Shown here one piece after another: positions 20,961 through 33,778 of a stretch of DNA of 64,000 nt (positions are counted from its first letter, which is position 1; each line of letters starts with the position of its first letter). Made by a program: the position numbers and the translations under genes. Origin of the DNA: Unio delphinus (lineage: Eukaryota; Mollusca; Bivalvia; Unionida; Unionidae); assembly GCA_029339505.1 (NCBI GenBank), contig JAQISU010000071.1, positions 1,488,001 to 1,552,000 of the forward strand. Reading direction: 5' to 3'. The notes under the pieces are model-generated. The model was not told the origin of the DNA. It did not search any database and saw only the letters and a program-made list of their open reading frames with translations.

Positions 20961-21505
20961 CTGACTATCAAGAACATACGTGGAGCTCAGGACTACTCCC
21001 AACGTGCAGCAGTAACCAGTTACCTGAATTCGGATTCACGCTACTCCAGCCGTCCACCCAACCCGTTTCCAGCCTCGCTGACTGAACAACTATATCCCTC
21101 CACCTAACTACAACAAGGATACAGGATTAAAGTTACTTCAACTATCAACGTTAATTATCAGGTATTTTATTAAGACTTCGGGTCAATTCAAACTTTGTGC
21201 TGTTTTTGCCTTAACTTGAAAATTCTTTCTCCTCAAGCATTTCATCACTAAGCTCACTTCATTTAATTTGTCAAATTCTTACACTTTACAATCTCGTGTG
21301 ACAATTCAAGCAAATTAAGTAACTTCTTTATCTTGCTTTGAATTCTTTCTTTTGACGCTTGCCATAATTCCAACCTTATTTTTAACTCAATATATTTCGG
21401 CTTAACAATGGAAAATAAATCCTGTAAACAAGCGTTTAGATCTAGAATCGTCTTGCATCTAACGGTAACGTTCTCAAGAAAAGGGTTACTCAGATTAACA
21501 TAAAA

Positions 21506-23314
21506 TTGGATAAAGAAGCCTTGGCCAACCTTAAAATAGGGCAAATTGACTTTCCCAGAAACGCGCGGACAAAAGAGGTGCAAAAAACTCAATTAAAGTT
21601 CATTTCTACACCAGACCTCAGCCTAATCAAAAAGGAAGCAGAGAAACTTAATCCTCTGTCTCCAATTGAGTTTAATTTATATGATAAAACCATTAATGAT
21701 GAAGCACTGGACGCCACTTTACTCCAAAGCGACTCCAGTGTAAACAATACACCACCCCCTCCCCACCCCCAATATTCCATCATGGCCGCCTCCCCCACGA
21801 AAAAACCAGTAGGAATCACATTGTATAAGCCCACTTATGGCCAGGTCGCTAACTCTAATGTGAACCATGTGCGCCAGCTGAAGACAAAGGCACCCAAGGG
21901 AGTTTGCACTACGCCTGAAGCACACAAGATCGCTAAAGCTACCGTAGTGCATTCAAGCAAACACCAGGGCCGTCTAAATTACTGACAGAGGAAGATTTGA
22001 TATATCCCTTTCAAAACCCTAAAATACAACCCTCCTCACCAACCAATAGGAATCGAAGGCATGGAAAGGAATAGGTAAAGGTAAACGAACGTTAAACCCT
22101 AAAAAAAACGGCCCTCATTAAAAAACCCAAAGAAACAACAAAATTGGCAAACGACAAATCAGGCATATACGGCAAACCCGCTATGGCTTCAACTTGTATC
22201 AACACTGTATCCAACAACTCAATCTCAGATGTGAAACACAAAAACAAAACAAACTTTCACAGACTGGATCTGACGCTCTATCTCATGAGTAAAACATCTA
22301 AATTTTACAACCTAACCAATAACAGCTTGGCCAGAGCCATACTTAAAATTCACCCAGGACAGTGCCAAATAATTAGGCCGAATCAACAATATATCATCCT
22401 ACATTGTTGTACAAGGGGCCAAGTAGCAAAATACCTTAAAATCCAAGAGCTCTGTGGTATCCTAGTTACCGTATAACGCCATAAATAGCTCCAAAGCTCT
22501 ATTAATGTTCATACTGACAACAAGAACCAAAAATACAAGAAGGCCACCACCACCACAAATGAAATCAAACATAGGTGCACTTATAAATCAGTACTAAAAT
22601 TAACAGGTACATTAGGTGTACTAAACAATCAGGAGATAGAGCACAAATTAAAGGAAGGAGGAAATCAAATTTTGAAAATTTACCGCTTAGGAAACAAACA
22701 AACCAAAACAAACATCACTGTACTGGAAACATCAACCCCACTGCCTACATTAATTAAATTAGGAAAAGTAGGTAGCAGATATAGCATCGAACCATACTTA
22801 AATAAAGCAAGATTCTGCCCCAAGTGCCAACATTGGGGCCATTACAAGGCTAAATGTAAATTTGAGGCCAAGTGTAATAAATGCGGGGACCCCATAAAGG
22901 GGAATGTAAAAGAGATATCCCAAAATGTGCTAACTGTAGAGGCCCGCATTACCACAACCTCCTTCCTGTCCCTCTACAATACGGGAAAAAGCCATAGTAG
23001 GTATAATGGACACAGAACATTGCAATTATAACACAGCTAAAACCGAAATTGACAATGCCGTCCTATTTAAACAAATAAAGCAACCCAAATTGAACATAAC
23101 AAACGATAGGCTCAATAACAACAATGCTGACAAAACAAACCATCAGGCTGATAGATTCCAAGAACTGGGTGACGTCATCACTCGACTGAACAAATTGATT
23201 AAGGATATCAACTTTGACACTATAACACATAAAAATATCCTATCATCAATCAATAATGTTTGCACCCAAATTGAGCACCAGATTACAATAAACGACCCTA
23301 ATAAAAATGGCTAA
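21506..23314 (+). pseudogene. LINE ORF1, gag-like with CCHC zinc knuckles
   Basis: Several open pieces (21506-21985, 22144-22476, 22672-23031 and 23006-23314) join in order. The diagnostic part is CPKCQHWGHYKAKC followed by CNKCG at about 22815-22895, retroviral-type zinc knuckles used for RNA binding. The first piece has a Pro-rich linker (NTPPPPHPQY). Frame changes occur near 22000, 22480 and 22920. Confidence 0.7.
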
Positions 23315-26248
23315 TTCAACTCAAAGATACGTTATTATATGGCAATGGAATGCAAGAGGATTGTCAGGAGATAATAACGAACTTAAACTCCATATAATTA
23401 ACTCTAGCTATAAACCTGACATCATTTGCATTCAAGAAACTAAACTTTCTGCAAATTCAAAAACATTGCCATCAATACAAGGATACTCTCCTGGCTATTT
23501 CCAACATCGAAAGGAAGGTCAAGGGGTGGTTTAGCCATATTTATATAAACAAAAACACTCTAACATCTGTTACGCTACTACCTATAACATCCCAGGAAAT
23601 TAGTAACACACTAATATAAAGAACAATCCCTATTTGTCAATACAGGAAACCATCAATTACAAATCATAAACGTATATGACCCAGGAGGGGGTACTAAGCT
23701 TAAACATAAATTAGCGTTTAAAGAAATAACCAAAATCATTGGGACCGGGCTTGCAATCATCTGTGGAGACTTTAATGCCCATAATAAGCTATGGGGGGGG
23801 GGAGGTGACGGATAGGAGGGGTACCTGGGTGGAAGAATGGATCAATGACTCCACCCTTATTATCCTTAATGATGGTGCTAAAACCAGACAGTCCGGTCGA
23901 CGGCACCCTGTCCGCTTTTAACCTCACCCTAGGCACACCCAGACTGGCACAAATGGCTAAATGGGAGGTGGAGCAATCTGACCCCATGGGGAGCGACCAC
24001 TTCCCAATAATCACCACTCTACAGATGACTGTTCAGTGCGAACTCAATGATAAAATACCCAGGTGGAACTACTCAAAAGCTGATTGGGAAACTTTTCAGG
24101 AAATACTCAATAATGTTAGCCCGTCAGATATAAAATCCAAAGATATTGACATCTACTATGATAACTTAATTAAGGCCATAACTCAAGCTGCCACCAACTA
24201 TATCCCCAAAACTAGTGGAAAACCAAGACAACTTAGTGTGCCATCGTGGACAGAAGAAATTAAACGAACTAGACAGGACAACATTAGAGCTTTAAATAAA
24301 TTTAAAAGATCAAATATTACTACTCACTTCCAAGAGTACAAAAATTTCGATAACAAACTCAAATATCTAATAAAGCAGTCTAAAGAAAAAAATACTGCAA
24401 TACTATTAATTTTAGAATTAACTCTAAACAAGTGTGGGATAAAATCAGGGCCATAAGGGGAAGAACATAAATGGCACCCCAAAAATCAATAATACCTGCA
24501 ATCAAAAAGAAGAAGCTGAATCATTAACAAAACATTTTAAAAATATGAGCAGCAATACTAACCAAACTACTGAATTCCAAAACCATAGAACTAAAACTGA
24601 AATTAAATTATGCCATCTATTTCAAGACCAGGGACCCATAAATAAATCACTCAACAAAGATATTACCATATATGAATGGTCCCATGAAACTTCACCTGGG
24701 GTAGATCAAATAGGTTACATAATATATAAAAACCTACCTAGCAATATGGTTTTGATAATAATAAAAATGCTAAACATAATTTGGCAAACAGGGGAGTTAC
24801 CCAAGAAATGGAAAACAGCGATAATTATCCCCACTTTGAAACCTAACATAGATAGGAATAACATAAACTCATACAGACCAATTTCACTTACCAACAATAT
24901 CTGCAAAATCATGCAAACAATTATCACTAACAGACTCAAACACCACCTGGAGAGCAATAACTTGATATATCCAAACCAATGTGGTTTTAGAAATAAAAGA
25001 TCTACTACGGATCAATTAATTAAATTGGAGTCCGCCATTAAATTAGCATTTAATAATAAACAGAGGACTAATAGAAACTTAATTGCGGTTTTTCTAGATC
25101 TTGAAAAAGCTTTTGACCTGATTAATAAATGTAAAATTCCTTTTAGGAAAACTCTTAAAAATAAGTCATCCTTTGGCAAAATAGTACATGAGTTAAATCT
25201 ACAACTCCCAGTAGATATATTCCAAGTGGAAACTAACCAAATATTTGATAAAGAACTTTGGAATAATACATCAATTAAAGTAAACATCTCCTTTATAGAC
25301 AAAGGTAAAAAAGAAAATCAACAACATTATTTAAAAACAGCTGCAATGGAACTAATCAACAACCAATATAAAAACTATACTCATATATTCACGGATGGTT
25401 GCAGAATTAACAACCCCTTTAAAACAGCTGCGGCTTGGGTCATTCCAGCACTCAATATCAAAATGGGCAGCCGCCTACAGGATCACTGCTCCATTTACAG
25501 AACTGAATTCTGGGCCATCCTGGAATCTTTAAAATGGACACTAGAAAACAAACCAGATAAGACCTTGATTATTAGTGATTCACTAAGTGTTCTAAAATCA
25601 ATACAATGCAATAATACTAAATCAAGAGAAAACTTTCTTAATCAAATTAACCAAATAATTAAAATACTCGATGCTAAAAACATAACAGTAGAGTTTCTAT
25701 GGATACCATCTCACATCGACATAAAAGGCAATGAATTAGCTGACCAATTAGCCAAGAGTAAACTCACTGAACCTAATTACATGCCACTAAAGTATAGTCC
25801 AACAGAAATTAACAATTTAATCTATACACTGATAAATCAAAAGTGGCAAAAGGATTGGAACCATAATAAACAAGGGAGATTTTTACAAAGTATTGTCAAA
25901 GAAGTCAATAGAAATATCCTGATATCCAGGTGCAGCAATTATGAACAATCTAAAATAAATAGGATAATTCTTGGAAAGACAAAATTAGCTAATAGTTTTT
26001 GAAAATATATAGGACCTTTTCCGCACAACAACTGCTTCCACTGTAACGTACCGGAAGATCTGTACCATATATTCAATATCTGTAACAATACGCAAAAAGA
26101 AAGAGACCTATTTATAACTAAACAATTAGAACTTGCCGCACCAAGTACATATCCAGAAAAAATTCAATTATGCAACAAAAACCCTCAAAGAACATACTAT
26201 AATATAATCGAATTTCTTAGAACTACAGGGCTAATGGATAGAATATAA
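23307..26248 (+). pseudogene. LINE ORF2: endonuclease, reverse transcriptase, RNase H
   Basis: Starts with WQWNARGLSG and IICIQETKL (endonuclease), CGDFNAHNKLW near 23770 and GSDHFPI near 23990. The RT fingers follow (PGVDQI, SYRPISLTN, NQCGFR, VFLDLEKAFD motif A at 25088-25120). The reading then jumps to a thumb-like segment, so the YADD block is gone by an internal in-frame deletion near 25125. RNase H is complete in motifs: IFTDGC, RTEFWAILESL, IISDSLSVL and WIPSHIDIKGNELADQLA. A C-x2-C...H...C cluster (FHCN, HIFNIC) ends the gene at 26248 after a stop near 26000. Confidence 0.8.
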
Positions 26249-26324
26249 GTATAACACCATATCATCCATAAATGAAATGAATGTTTTACTGGTACTTAAG
26301 TATGCATATAAAATAATATTGTTC

Positions 26325-26575
26325 TAAGGGGAGGGAAGCGTACGGGGCCAAAAGGGATTCGTTACCCTTAAGGGAGCCCACCTACACTTCGCTTGGTATA
26401 ACGTTCCCATGGCGGCTCCAGAGCAACCTAACCTAATGGAAAATAATATCGTTACGAGGGATGGAAGCGTACGGGGCCAAAAGGGACTCGTTATCTCTTA
26501 AGAGAGCCCACCTAAACTACGCTGGGTATTACGTTCCCATGGCGGCTCCAGAGCAACCAAACCTAATGGAATGGT
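26325..26575. repeat. Two tandem copies of a ~130-bp unit in the LINE 3' UTR
   Basis: Units at about 26325-26443 and 26457-26575 share GAAGCGTACGGGGCCAAAAG and CCCATGGCGGCTCCAGAGCA. They are GC-rich for this window and close to the stop codon, so they are probably 3' UTR structure of the I-clade LINE. Confidence 0.75.
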
Positions 26576-26839
26576 AAAATAACATGGAAGAATAAAAGTA
26601 AGCCTAAAATAAAAGAAATACATAAAGGTATAAACATCAAAAGTTATATTAACTACCAGTTATACAATCAATAAGGCAACCGTCATACCTCTTTTCTTCT
26701 CTTATGCTTCTAAATTCTTCCTTCTATATAACCCCATTGACAACTTCTCATAACTGAGTTTAATATTACGAAGGTATTATAGGCCCCTAAAAAACGCGAT
26801 ACCGCTGTAGTTAAAGTATAACCACTAACACGCGCCCCT

Positions 26840-27110
26840 AACTATGGTCCCAACTAGAGTGTATGAGGTAGTCTCAAAACCAAGACTATCAGGTCCAGCG
26901 ACACAATGTTGCAACTAAAAGCCTCATCATATATGCATAGGTTATGACCCCAAATTAGATCTTATAAGGTAGTCTCAAACCCAAGACTATCAGGCCCAGC
27001 AACACAAGGTTGCAACCAAAAATATGCTAATTTAGAAAATAACCTCAAATTCATACAATATAAAGATAGTTAACCCCAAAACTATCAGGCCCTGCAGTAA
27101 CTTAAAAACA
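26840..27110. repeat. Degenerate tandem repeat with CCAAGACTATCAGGYCCAGC
   Basis: Three spaced copies: near 26879, 26979 and, shorter, 27075. Each is followed by ACACAA(T/G)GTTGCAAC or a decayed form. No coding potential from 26250 to 27650 was seen apart from these repeats. Confidence 0.6.
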
Positions 27111-27659
27111 TCATGCATTAACTAAAATGCAAACAGTTGTCATATGGGGTCATATATTCTACACAAAACAGCACAAAGAATTCCAAATTGATAGGGAAAA
27201 ATACGGAAGCAAATTGACGAGGGAGCAAGGATGTTTAGAGTGAGAATCCAAAACAAGACACCCAAGATGTATACAGGGAATCATCGAGTGAGTACAGGGT
27301 CAAACAAGACACTCAAGAAGTATACAGGGACCAACCACAGGAGCAGAGGGATAATCGGTCACTAACAAGTGATCATGGGATTCTCAAAAAAAGTCCTTTT
27401 AGGGCTATTGTCTTTCATTGCCCTAATAGGGTCTTCCACTTTGTTAAGGAAACCCTCCTTGACAAGCTCTATCCCAAAAGGCTAACTTGATCATTTTCGG
27501 ACCCACCGCTCAAAATTAACAATCTAATCCTCTCTGACAGTGGCTACCTTTGAAATGACGTTTAGACAAATCAGCAAAAGAAATTGTTAGGGGCATATAA
27601 TATGTACACTTTTGTACTAGAAGATTGGCATAGATAGGAACGTAATTTAATTCTTCAAC

Positions 27660-27990
27660 TCTACGATTTATTGTATTACTGATATTGATGAAGTATGGTC
27701 CGTGGATGAGCTTGATGGGTTTATCAATAATTTAGTTATGTAAGAGGATGTAATGCTGGATAAACAGTCCAATCCAGCTTAGATATTTTTGCGAGGTAGG
27801 CACACAAGTTTCCATGTGATTTAAGTTACTCGGAGGTACACACAAGTACAAAAAAGTTTACACACATACTCTACGAAATATTCGTCAGACCTGGTATAGT
27901 AAAGATATGAATATAGTTAAGTTTAGAAACTTTTTCTCACCTGCACAAACTAGCTCACACGGATTTATAACAATACAATTAGACGAGTTA
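27660..27990 (+). pseudogene. Packaging ATPase fragment (relic P1)
   Basis: Plus-strand reading gives DIDEVWSVDELDGFINN, then EDVMLDKQSNPA and a GRH box, matching the Walker B half of the P2 ATPase (about residues 90-210). At least four stops and one frameshift occur; the Walker A half is missing. The end is cut by a SINE. The direction, helicase then ATPase then terminus, is P2 mirrored, which ties it to the helicase halves at 1-204 and 20694-20960. Confidence 0.72.
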
Positions 27991-28307
27991 CCTCTCCGGT
28001 GACCTAGCGGTTAGAGCGTCAGCCGCGATCTCCCGCGATCGTTGGTTCGATCCCCGGACGAGGCATACCAAAGACTTACAAAAATGGTACTAACAGCTGC
28101 CTCGCTTGACGCTCAGCATTAAGAGGCTAGTGTTAGGACTGGTCGGCCTGGTGTCAGGATAATGTGACTGGGTGGGGGACATCATGCTACCTGTCTGCGG
28201 CATGATGCCCCAGTGCTAGACATCACTATAAACTGTCTCACAGCAGACATCGTAGCGATATGACTGAAAAATTGTTGAAGCTACGTTACAAAAAATCCTA
28301 ATCAAAC
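27991..28307 (+). mobile_element. tRNA-derived SINE, copy 1
   Basis: The head has an A box (TAGCGGTTAGAGCG, 28005-28018) and a B box (GGTTCGATCCC, 28044-28054), followed by a ~230-bp body with GTGCTAGACATCACTATAAA and a GACTGAAAAATTGTTGAAGC tail. Copy 2 at 57118-57400 aligns end to end. This head-tail type is common in molluscs, which is part of my host guess. Confidence 0.8.
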
Positions 28308-28585
28308 ATTTAGAAGATCCTAGGTCAAGATATATAATCGGTCTTAATGAAATCTTTGGTTTTAGAATGACTTAATTTACAGCAGCCTAGAGGGCGTGAC
28401 CACGAATACATACGTTTTAAGAGACATACCAAGACACCAGCGTAGAAACAAAATTAACTAACCCAATTAGAGAAGATCTAGGTTAGTTAGAGGCTTCGGT
28501 TTGTGTTATTGACGTTATTTATTTTTATTCGTTTTCGTTAGAAGCCTTAGTTTAGCAAATAGGTCGGCTCGACCTCTCTGCTGCT
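28308..28585 (-). repeat. P1 terminal region and terminus
   Basis: Ends GTCGGCTCGACCTCTCTGCTGCT at 28563-28585, nearly the same as the right end of P2. It contains GAGGCTTCGGTTTGTGTTATTGACGTT-like text (in pieces near 28490) also found at about 30208-30240 in P3. No gene. The element body lies to the left. Confidence 0.7.
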
Positions 28586-28633
28586 CATACACACATGCCT
28601 ATCTGAATCACATGTATTCAATAAAACATTTAA

Positions 28634-28635
<2 letters not shown>

Positions 28636-28692
<57 letters not shown>

Positions 28693-28744
28693 TACATACA
28701 TACATACATACATACATACATACATACATACATACATACATACA
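28636..28744. repeat. (CA)n(CATA)n microsatellite
   Basis: About 25 CA units followed by about 14 CATA units. It truncates the P3 capsid gene fragment; the YVCMYVCM reading frame over it is not a protein. Confidence 0.97.
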
Positions 28745-29120
28745 GTCATCAACCCCACCAGCACAACATATTGCATCACTGTCGGTGGCTTTCCTCACAA
28801 GTACCACGGCGTGTTTAGCGGCAAATACAACTTGTCTAGCATGTTTGCATAATTTAGCGATATGTATTAGTGGAATTACAAATGAAGAATTGTTATCATG
28901 GTTTAACATTGATCGACTTGATGCAAATCACCAGTTGAAATGTTCATTCACTGATGCAACTTCAGTTTCAGTGGCATTCATTTTCACGTTATTGCACTCG
29001 AGCTGCTCAGTGGTATCTTAGCAAACATCATTGATATACCAGCTGACCAGGAGTAATCAGCACTGTATCTTGAAGGGCCAATCATCGTCGTAGCAACGTC
29101 AACATTTAATTGCGAATTGA
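28745..29120 (-). pseudogene. Major capsid protein fragments (relic P3)
   Basis: Two pieces of the P2/P5 capsid protein in the right order: NVDVATTMIGPSRYSADY (about 29090-29030) and IPLIHIAKLCKHARQVV with KHAVVLVRKATDSDAI (about 28870-28780). The middle is shortened and frames change near 28980. The right part is cut by the microsatellite. Confidence 0.7.
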
Positions 29121-29140
29121 TCACCATGACCGTTAGAGAT

Positions 29141-30088
29141 CTACGTTGAACATTTTTTATTATCATCTTTTTTTTTACTGGTCTCTAATATATTAGCATC
29201 AATCACTTCGGCAATCACCAACGATTTCAACAATGATGGACTTATACACATTAATGTATATGATACCGCCGTAAATAATGTCTTACTAATAGCAGCTGCT
29301 TCATGGATGATTTCTAGGGAGTTATTGCCTGGTTGTCTTCCGCCTATCATAATTTCTAGTCCATCAACATCGGCAAGGACGTTATTGGGACATCAAGTAC
29401 TAATACCACTTACCTTGGTACCTGTACCAGTAGCGACGAGACCACTTCTAGATACTTCTACTTCGATACGAGGTGATCTGAATAGTGATCTGTATTGGAT
29501 AATATATCTCCGAGTAATGTGTATCACGGAACCTTGAATCCAATATTTTTGTCTGAACCACTGGCGGTGGATTGATCTAATAAATATCACAAGCTGACAA
29601 AATCCTGTTCCGGCAACCGCTATAGTTCTCGCACGAAGTATTTTACGACCATTTTTGGTAAATTGGGCTAACGGTTTTTATTTTAGTATCGGTTTCAGTG
29701 CAACAGTATTTTTAACATCGCTGATTCTCCTTATAAGCGTCGTTAATACCCTCAAGCATGTGTTGTATTTCTTCCTGTAATTGTGGTTGAGAATCAGCTA
29801 TCTCACCTTGATATTCTCGTAGAATATTGTTTTCTTCATACTTTTTTCTGCCATTTCCCCAGTTGCTTCAGCGGTTTTCCCTAGCGTGGGAAAGAAACCT
29901 TCAGTAGCCTTTATAATTGGACCGAACAATTCAGCTGCATCCTCCCTAAATTCCAACATATATTTATGGCGCTGTTGTAGCTGATGCAGGACAAAATCAC
30001 AGACGGGAAGATATTTTTTGATTGCCTCAAGTCGGTGTTGATCCAGTATAACTGTACAGGATTCGATGGTTATCGCATAATTGCTCAT
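29141..30088 (-). pseudogene. Coiled-coil virion protein fragments (relic P3)
   Basis: The N-terminal block (RLEAIKKYLPVCDFV, from the ATG at 30088) and the C-terminal block (IGGRQPGNNSLEIIHEAA, 29350 down) match the ends of the P2 and P5 coiled proteins. The middle is out of frame. The amphipathic protein gene that normally follows is missing, so capsid text begins almost directly after it. Confidence 0.65.
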
Positions 30089-30300
30089 TATTATTGTGTA
30101 ATAATAATTTAATTACGCCACCTAACCGCGCTATTTTTACGCACATACATGGTAACTAACAGGACGGTGAGCGAAGACACACACAATCGTTATTGACGTT
30201 AACCCGGTTACAGGCCTCGGTTTAGTGTTATTGACGTTTGCATATCATTTTCTCAGGAGGATGTAATTTCACAAACTGACCCTCCTAAAAGGGTCCTCTC
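30089..30300 (-). repeat. Probable degenerate right TIR of relic P3
   Basis: Begins just upstream of the coiled-protein start, as the TIR does in P2. It contains GGCCTCGGTTTAGTGTTAT and GACGTT also seen at the P1 end, and an ACTGACCCTCCT stretch near 30278 that could be a decayed terminus. No clean end is visible. Confidence 0.4.
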
Positions 30301-33300
30301 TTTCGTTTTCCGTATTTGATCCTTGCGTGTCGATTTCGTATAAAGCTTTTTTGTGAAAAATAGACTCTTTTTAAATGTTCTATTTACATACACCCTTGTT
30401 GCTACATGTTACTTTAAATGCTAATATTTTTTATGAATGTTCTTTAGGAGAATGGTGAATTCTACTTGGAGTAAAGTAGGGAGACCAGACCATTGGTCAC
30501 TTCTAATTTAACACTCTACAAGAAGATGTATGGGTGGAAGTATGGTTAGATGCAGAAAGAGCGGGAATGTGGAAAAGGCGGAAAGGCGAGCGTGGAAGAC
30601 GCCATAATGACGTCAGATGTTTTGGGTGTATGTGCACTGCCGGTAGAAGCATGTGATTGTGAGTACCGGAAGTACCAGGAGAGTACATTACCAGGGGTAC
30701 CGAAGTACCAAAGATAACATTAGAAGTGACTGATGAATAACTGAGTTAACCATCGAAAAAGAAAGACTCTCTGATAAGACCGTTATATTTATGTGATGGC
30801 ATTTGACAACTTGTAATAGATCATCGATTGTCATAGTTTGAAAGAGCTAAATCTGAGAAATTATCACGGGAATTATTGAATTCATTTGTAATGTTAAATT
30901 AAATTGTTATTCTCCACCTTGGGTTATTTGTATTCTTAGAATGTCGGCGTTGCTCGGTGCTATTTATACTTGTATTGTCCATTTGTGTTCGTATTTAAAA
31001 TTATGCCGCATGAGGCGTTTGACATTAGACATGTGCACATTTGTGATTCATACATTTGTCGCGAAATTTCTAGGCTAATAATTTTAGTGATATATTAATT
31101 GTGCCAAATAAACATTTTGTTGCCGAACAAACCATGAATTTCTGAGTAAGGAACTCTAATAACGTGATAATTTTGATCATTTCACTTGATTCGATAAAAC
31201 AACACTGTCTCACTAATATAAATCTTTACCTATCACTTATCAGTTGAAACGTATCTAGTGATGACTACTGATACGGTACCATATTGACGTCACACTGTAA
31301 TATTCAAGCATTATGTTATATACACAACTGTTACGTGAACCAATACTTTAATGCTGTACACTATTTTGAATGTTGTATGACCTTAATCGTATGTGACTTA
31401 TACGAATGAGCATTGGATCAGCACAAACTCCCAATATTTTTTAGAGGGGCCAATGATAAACAAATTGTATGGATAGACTTAACTATTAAAATATTTCCCA
31501 GAAAGTTGAAACAGTATCATCTCTCACGTGCTGCATTTTGTTTAACATTCTTTGTTATAGTGTAGAGAGCAGCTGCACATATAAATTAATAGGTTCTACT
31601 GACTGCCATTTGTATACTTCAATATTTTTCTTTAGCTTCATTTATAAGAACTGTGACAAGACAATTAGGGTGTGCCTTTTCAAACAACATTAATCAGCCA
31701 TTTCGCTGGACTAAATAGCACTTGAAGCGGAAATGGAATTATCATATCAGCACATAAAACTTTGATATTGCAGCCAAACACATATCACAACCTCGCTTGA
31801 CCTCAGCTACTTCGCCAGATTTATTCTGTGAGAACACCGTATATGTTCCCCGTTGATAAGCAAATGTCAGTTTTTCGTAAGTACGACAAACTACGTCGTC
31901 CGACAATAAGTATGATTCCCAAAAGTACAGAAACAAGTAATATTGTCAAGCATAGAAGGATAAAACGATAAGTTTGCCAAATAACATTACGTCAAAGGTA
32001 GTATCGATATCTAAAGCCATATTTCCTCACGATATTGTAAAGTATCTAGAGCAAACAACCAAGATTTTGCCATCAGCTGATTATAACCTGAAACCTTCCA
32101 CGACACATAAATACCCAGTGTTAGTGATTAAACGTGCGGAGTTTAAGCAATGCTGCAACTAATTCTTATTGGTTAATAATAAATGTCTGAATGAATGTTA
32201 GAATCTCAGTTTCAAGTGGAATATTTTCAACCATATACATATAATATGCATGTGCAACTACTAGAGAATCTAGAGCGCCATTGTGATACGACCTCATAAT
32301 AGCTTATGCTGCGTAAGCCATGAACATGGCGGGCAGTGTACTTATCAAGCAAACGTTGAACCGATGATCGACTGGCACCGTATTAGCACAATTATTAAAA
32401 CTAACTATCCTGACATTTTCACAATCTGATTTAAAAGTATTCACTTGTTCTATTTATGCTTTAAATAAGTTTAGATTTCCACTATAGTAAAGACCTGAAA
32501 ATATATTATCTGAATTCCACGGTGGTAAATCCGCTTTGTGCGAAGTTGACTGTAGTATACGAACTCATGTACTATGATAGTGATGTAGTAGTTGTTCTCA
32601 CCAGGCAAGAAGTTCGTGCACCTTATGATAACTGACAAAGGTATCTGTAAGGCATCCAGATTCAAGGTAACACTTGGGCTGTCAATTGAGACAAGAGCTT
32701 AATTCTTTTGCAGCCATAATAAAGTATGAAAATTGAATAATATCGGGAAAAGTGCAGTAACTGAATACATCTGGAAATTATACTTTTTGGGAGCCGCTTC
32801 CAGCCTTGGAGAGTTTAAAGTCAGGCTTGGAAAGCTAACGGAGATTGTCCTGACCTGGAAATCCTACCACAACAACGTACAGCGCATGACATCCTAAGAA
32901 CGTCATGATATGGGAGCATCAGTTACAAAAGTATCTTATAACAAACTATACAGTGGGTACCACTTTGGAGGAAACGCCTATACACTGAGGATGGAGTACC
33001 TAGTTAGTGGAGAAGCCATAGAAGAGCGTAGAGAATCCTTGTTGTCACAAAGTTGTTTTGTATTCTTGGATTTTGTTTAGTTTTCTGTTTGATTTTGTGA
33101 TTATTTTTCTCGGGGTGGGATGATAGGGGAACATACAAAAGATTGAGCTGCTGAAGTAATCTTAGGGTAAGTAGTAGTTGTATCCTTAGTGGGCAAATAA
33201 TATTACACTTCTTACATAATGTTTGCCTAATGTTAGTCTCTTAGTAGTTTAAACGTTGTGTATTTGCGTACTTTATACTAAATTACATATGTTCATACGC

Positions 33301-33359
33301 ATTACAATATTTTGCACAGTCTAATCAATTGTCATGACAAGCATAGGTAAGTTGACTCA
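30301..33359. other. Three kilobases with no gene I can support
   Basis: Short open frames only (31742-31936, 31974-32162 and 32471-32665), none with a recognised motif or a homologue elsewhere in the window. A Kpn-like GGTACCGAAGTACC-rich stretch at 30655-30710 and an AATAAA near 31106 might belong to a decayed retroelement or host 3' end. Confidence 0.4.
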
Positions 33360-33777
33360 AATAGGAGAAAAATACGCTAGGGAAAGGTAAAAAAACTATA
33401 GAGACAGGAAGATTAGCTGTGGCATTAGCTGCTATTTTCAGTAGAAGTTTTGGAAAAAATGCCGATAATGGTTGGACACAGTTTACGTCCGAGTCGATGG
33501 CTTAAGTTTACAGACTTGTCACTAAAGCATCATACCATCTTACTTGTAACCAATTGCGTGAGAACTTCAGAAACAATCAGAAGAATATTCTCTCCGACAT
33601 AGCATAATTAGAAATCCTCATAGGTAGTAAACGGGCTGGAAATAACTCACCGGAAATAATGAAGCCGCTGATATTTGTTGGCGATTATTTCAAGGTGGTA
33701 TCATGGATATCAGAGTATATCGAGAACTTATCGATGCACTAATTGTCACTACGATTAGATATACCGATAACTAAAAG
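33360..33777 (+). pseudogene. Coiled-coil virion protein C-terminus (relic P4)
   Basis: The plus-strand reading gives LEILIGSKRAGNNSPEI and, one frame over, ADICWRLFQGGIMDIRVY, matching the C-terminal block of the P2/P5 coiled protein. Upstream text is too decayed to read. It is followed by the amphipathic protein and the capsid start, in the standard order. Confidence 0.65.
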
Positions 33778-33778
33778 G

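Larger units (their letters stand above)
20975..27620 (+). mobile_element. I-clade (Nimb-like) LINE with RNase H
   Basis: A non-LTR retrotransposon with a zinc-knuckle ORF1, and an ORF2 with endonuclease, RT, RNase H and a final Cys/His cluster. RNase H after the RT places it in the I group. The 5' end lies between 20960 and 21500 and the 3' end before about 27660; neither is sharp. Both ORFs are broken and the RT lacks its catalytic core. It sits between the helicase tail and the ATPase of P1, where the integrase and PLA2 genes would be expected. Confidence 0.7.

Noticed and set aside
28547..28909. ORF with a CMYVCMYVC stretch
   Set aside because: Only the first ~45 codons are capsid-like; the rest is the (CATA)n/(CA)n microsatellite.
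30655..30710. GGTACC-rich stretch as an LTR border
   Set aside because: No TG...CA ends, primer-binding site or second copy in the window.
31974..32162. 62-codon ORF as a host exon
   Set aside because: No recognised motif and no convincing splice sites; left unassigned.
32471..32665. Capsid-like VVVLTR text on the plus strand near 32580
   Set aside because: Only about six residues resemble the HTVVLTR block and no neighbouring capsid blocks follow.
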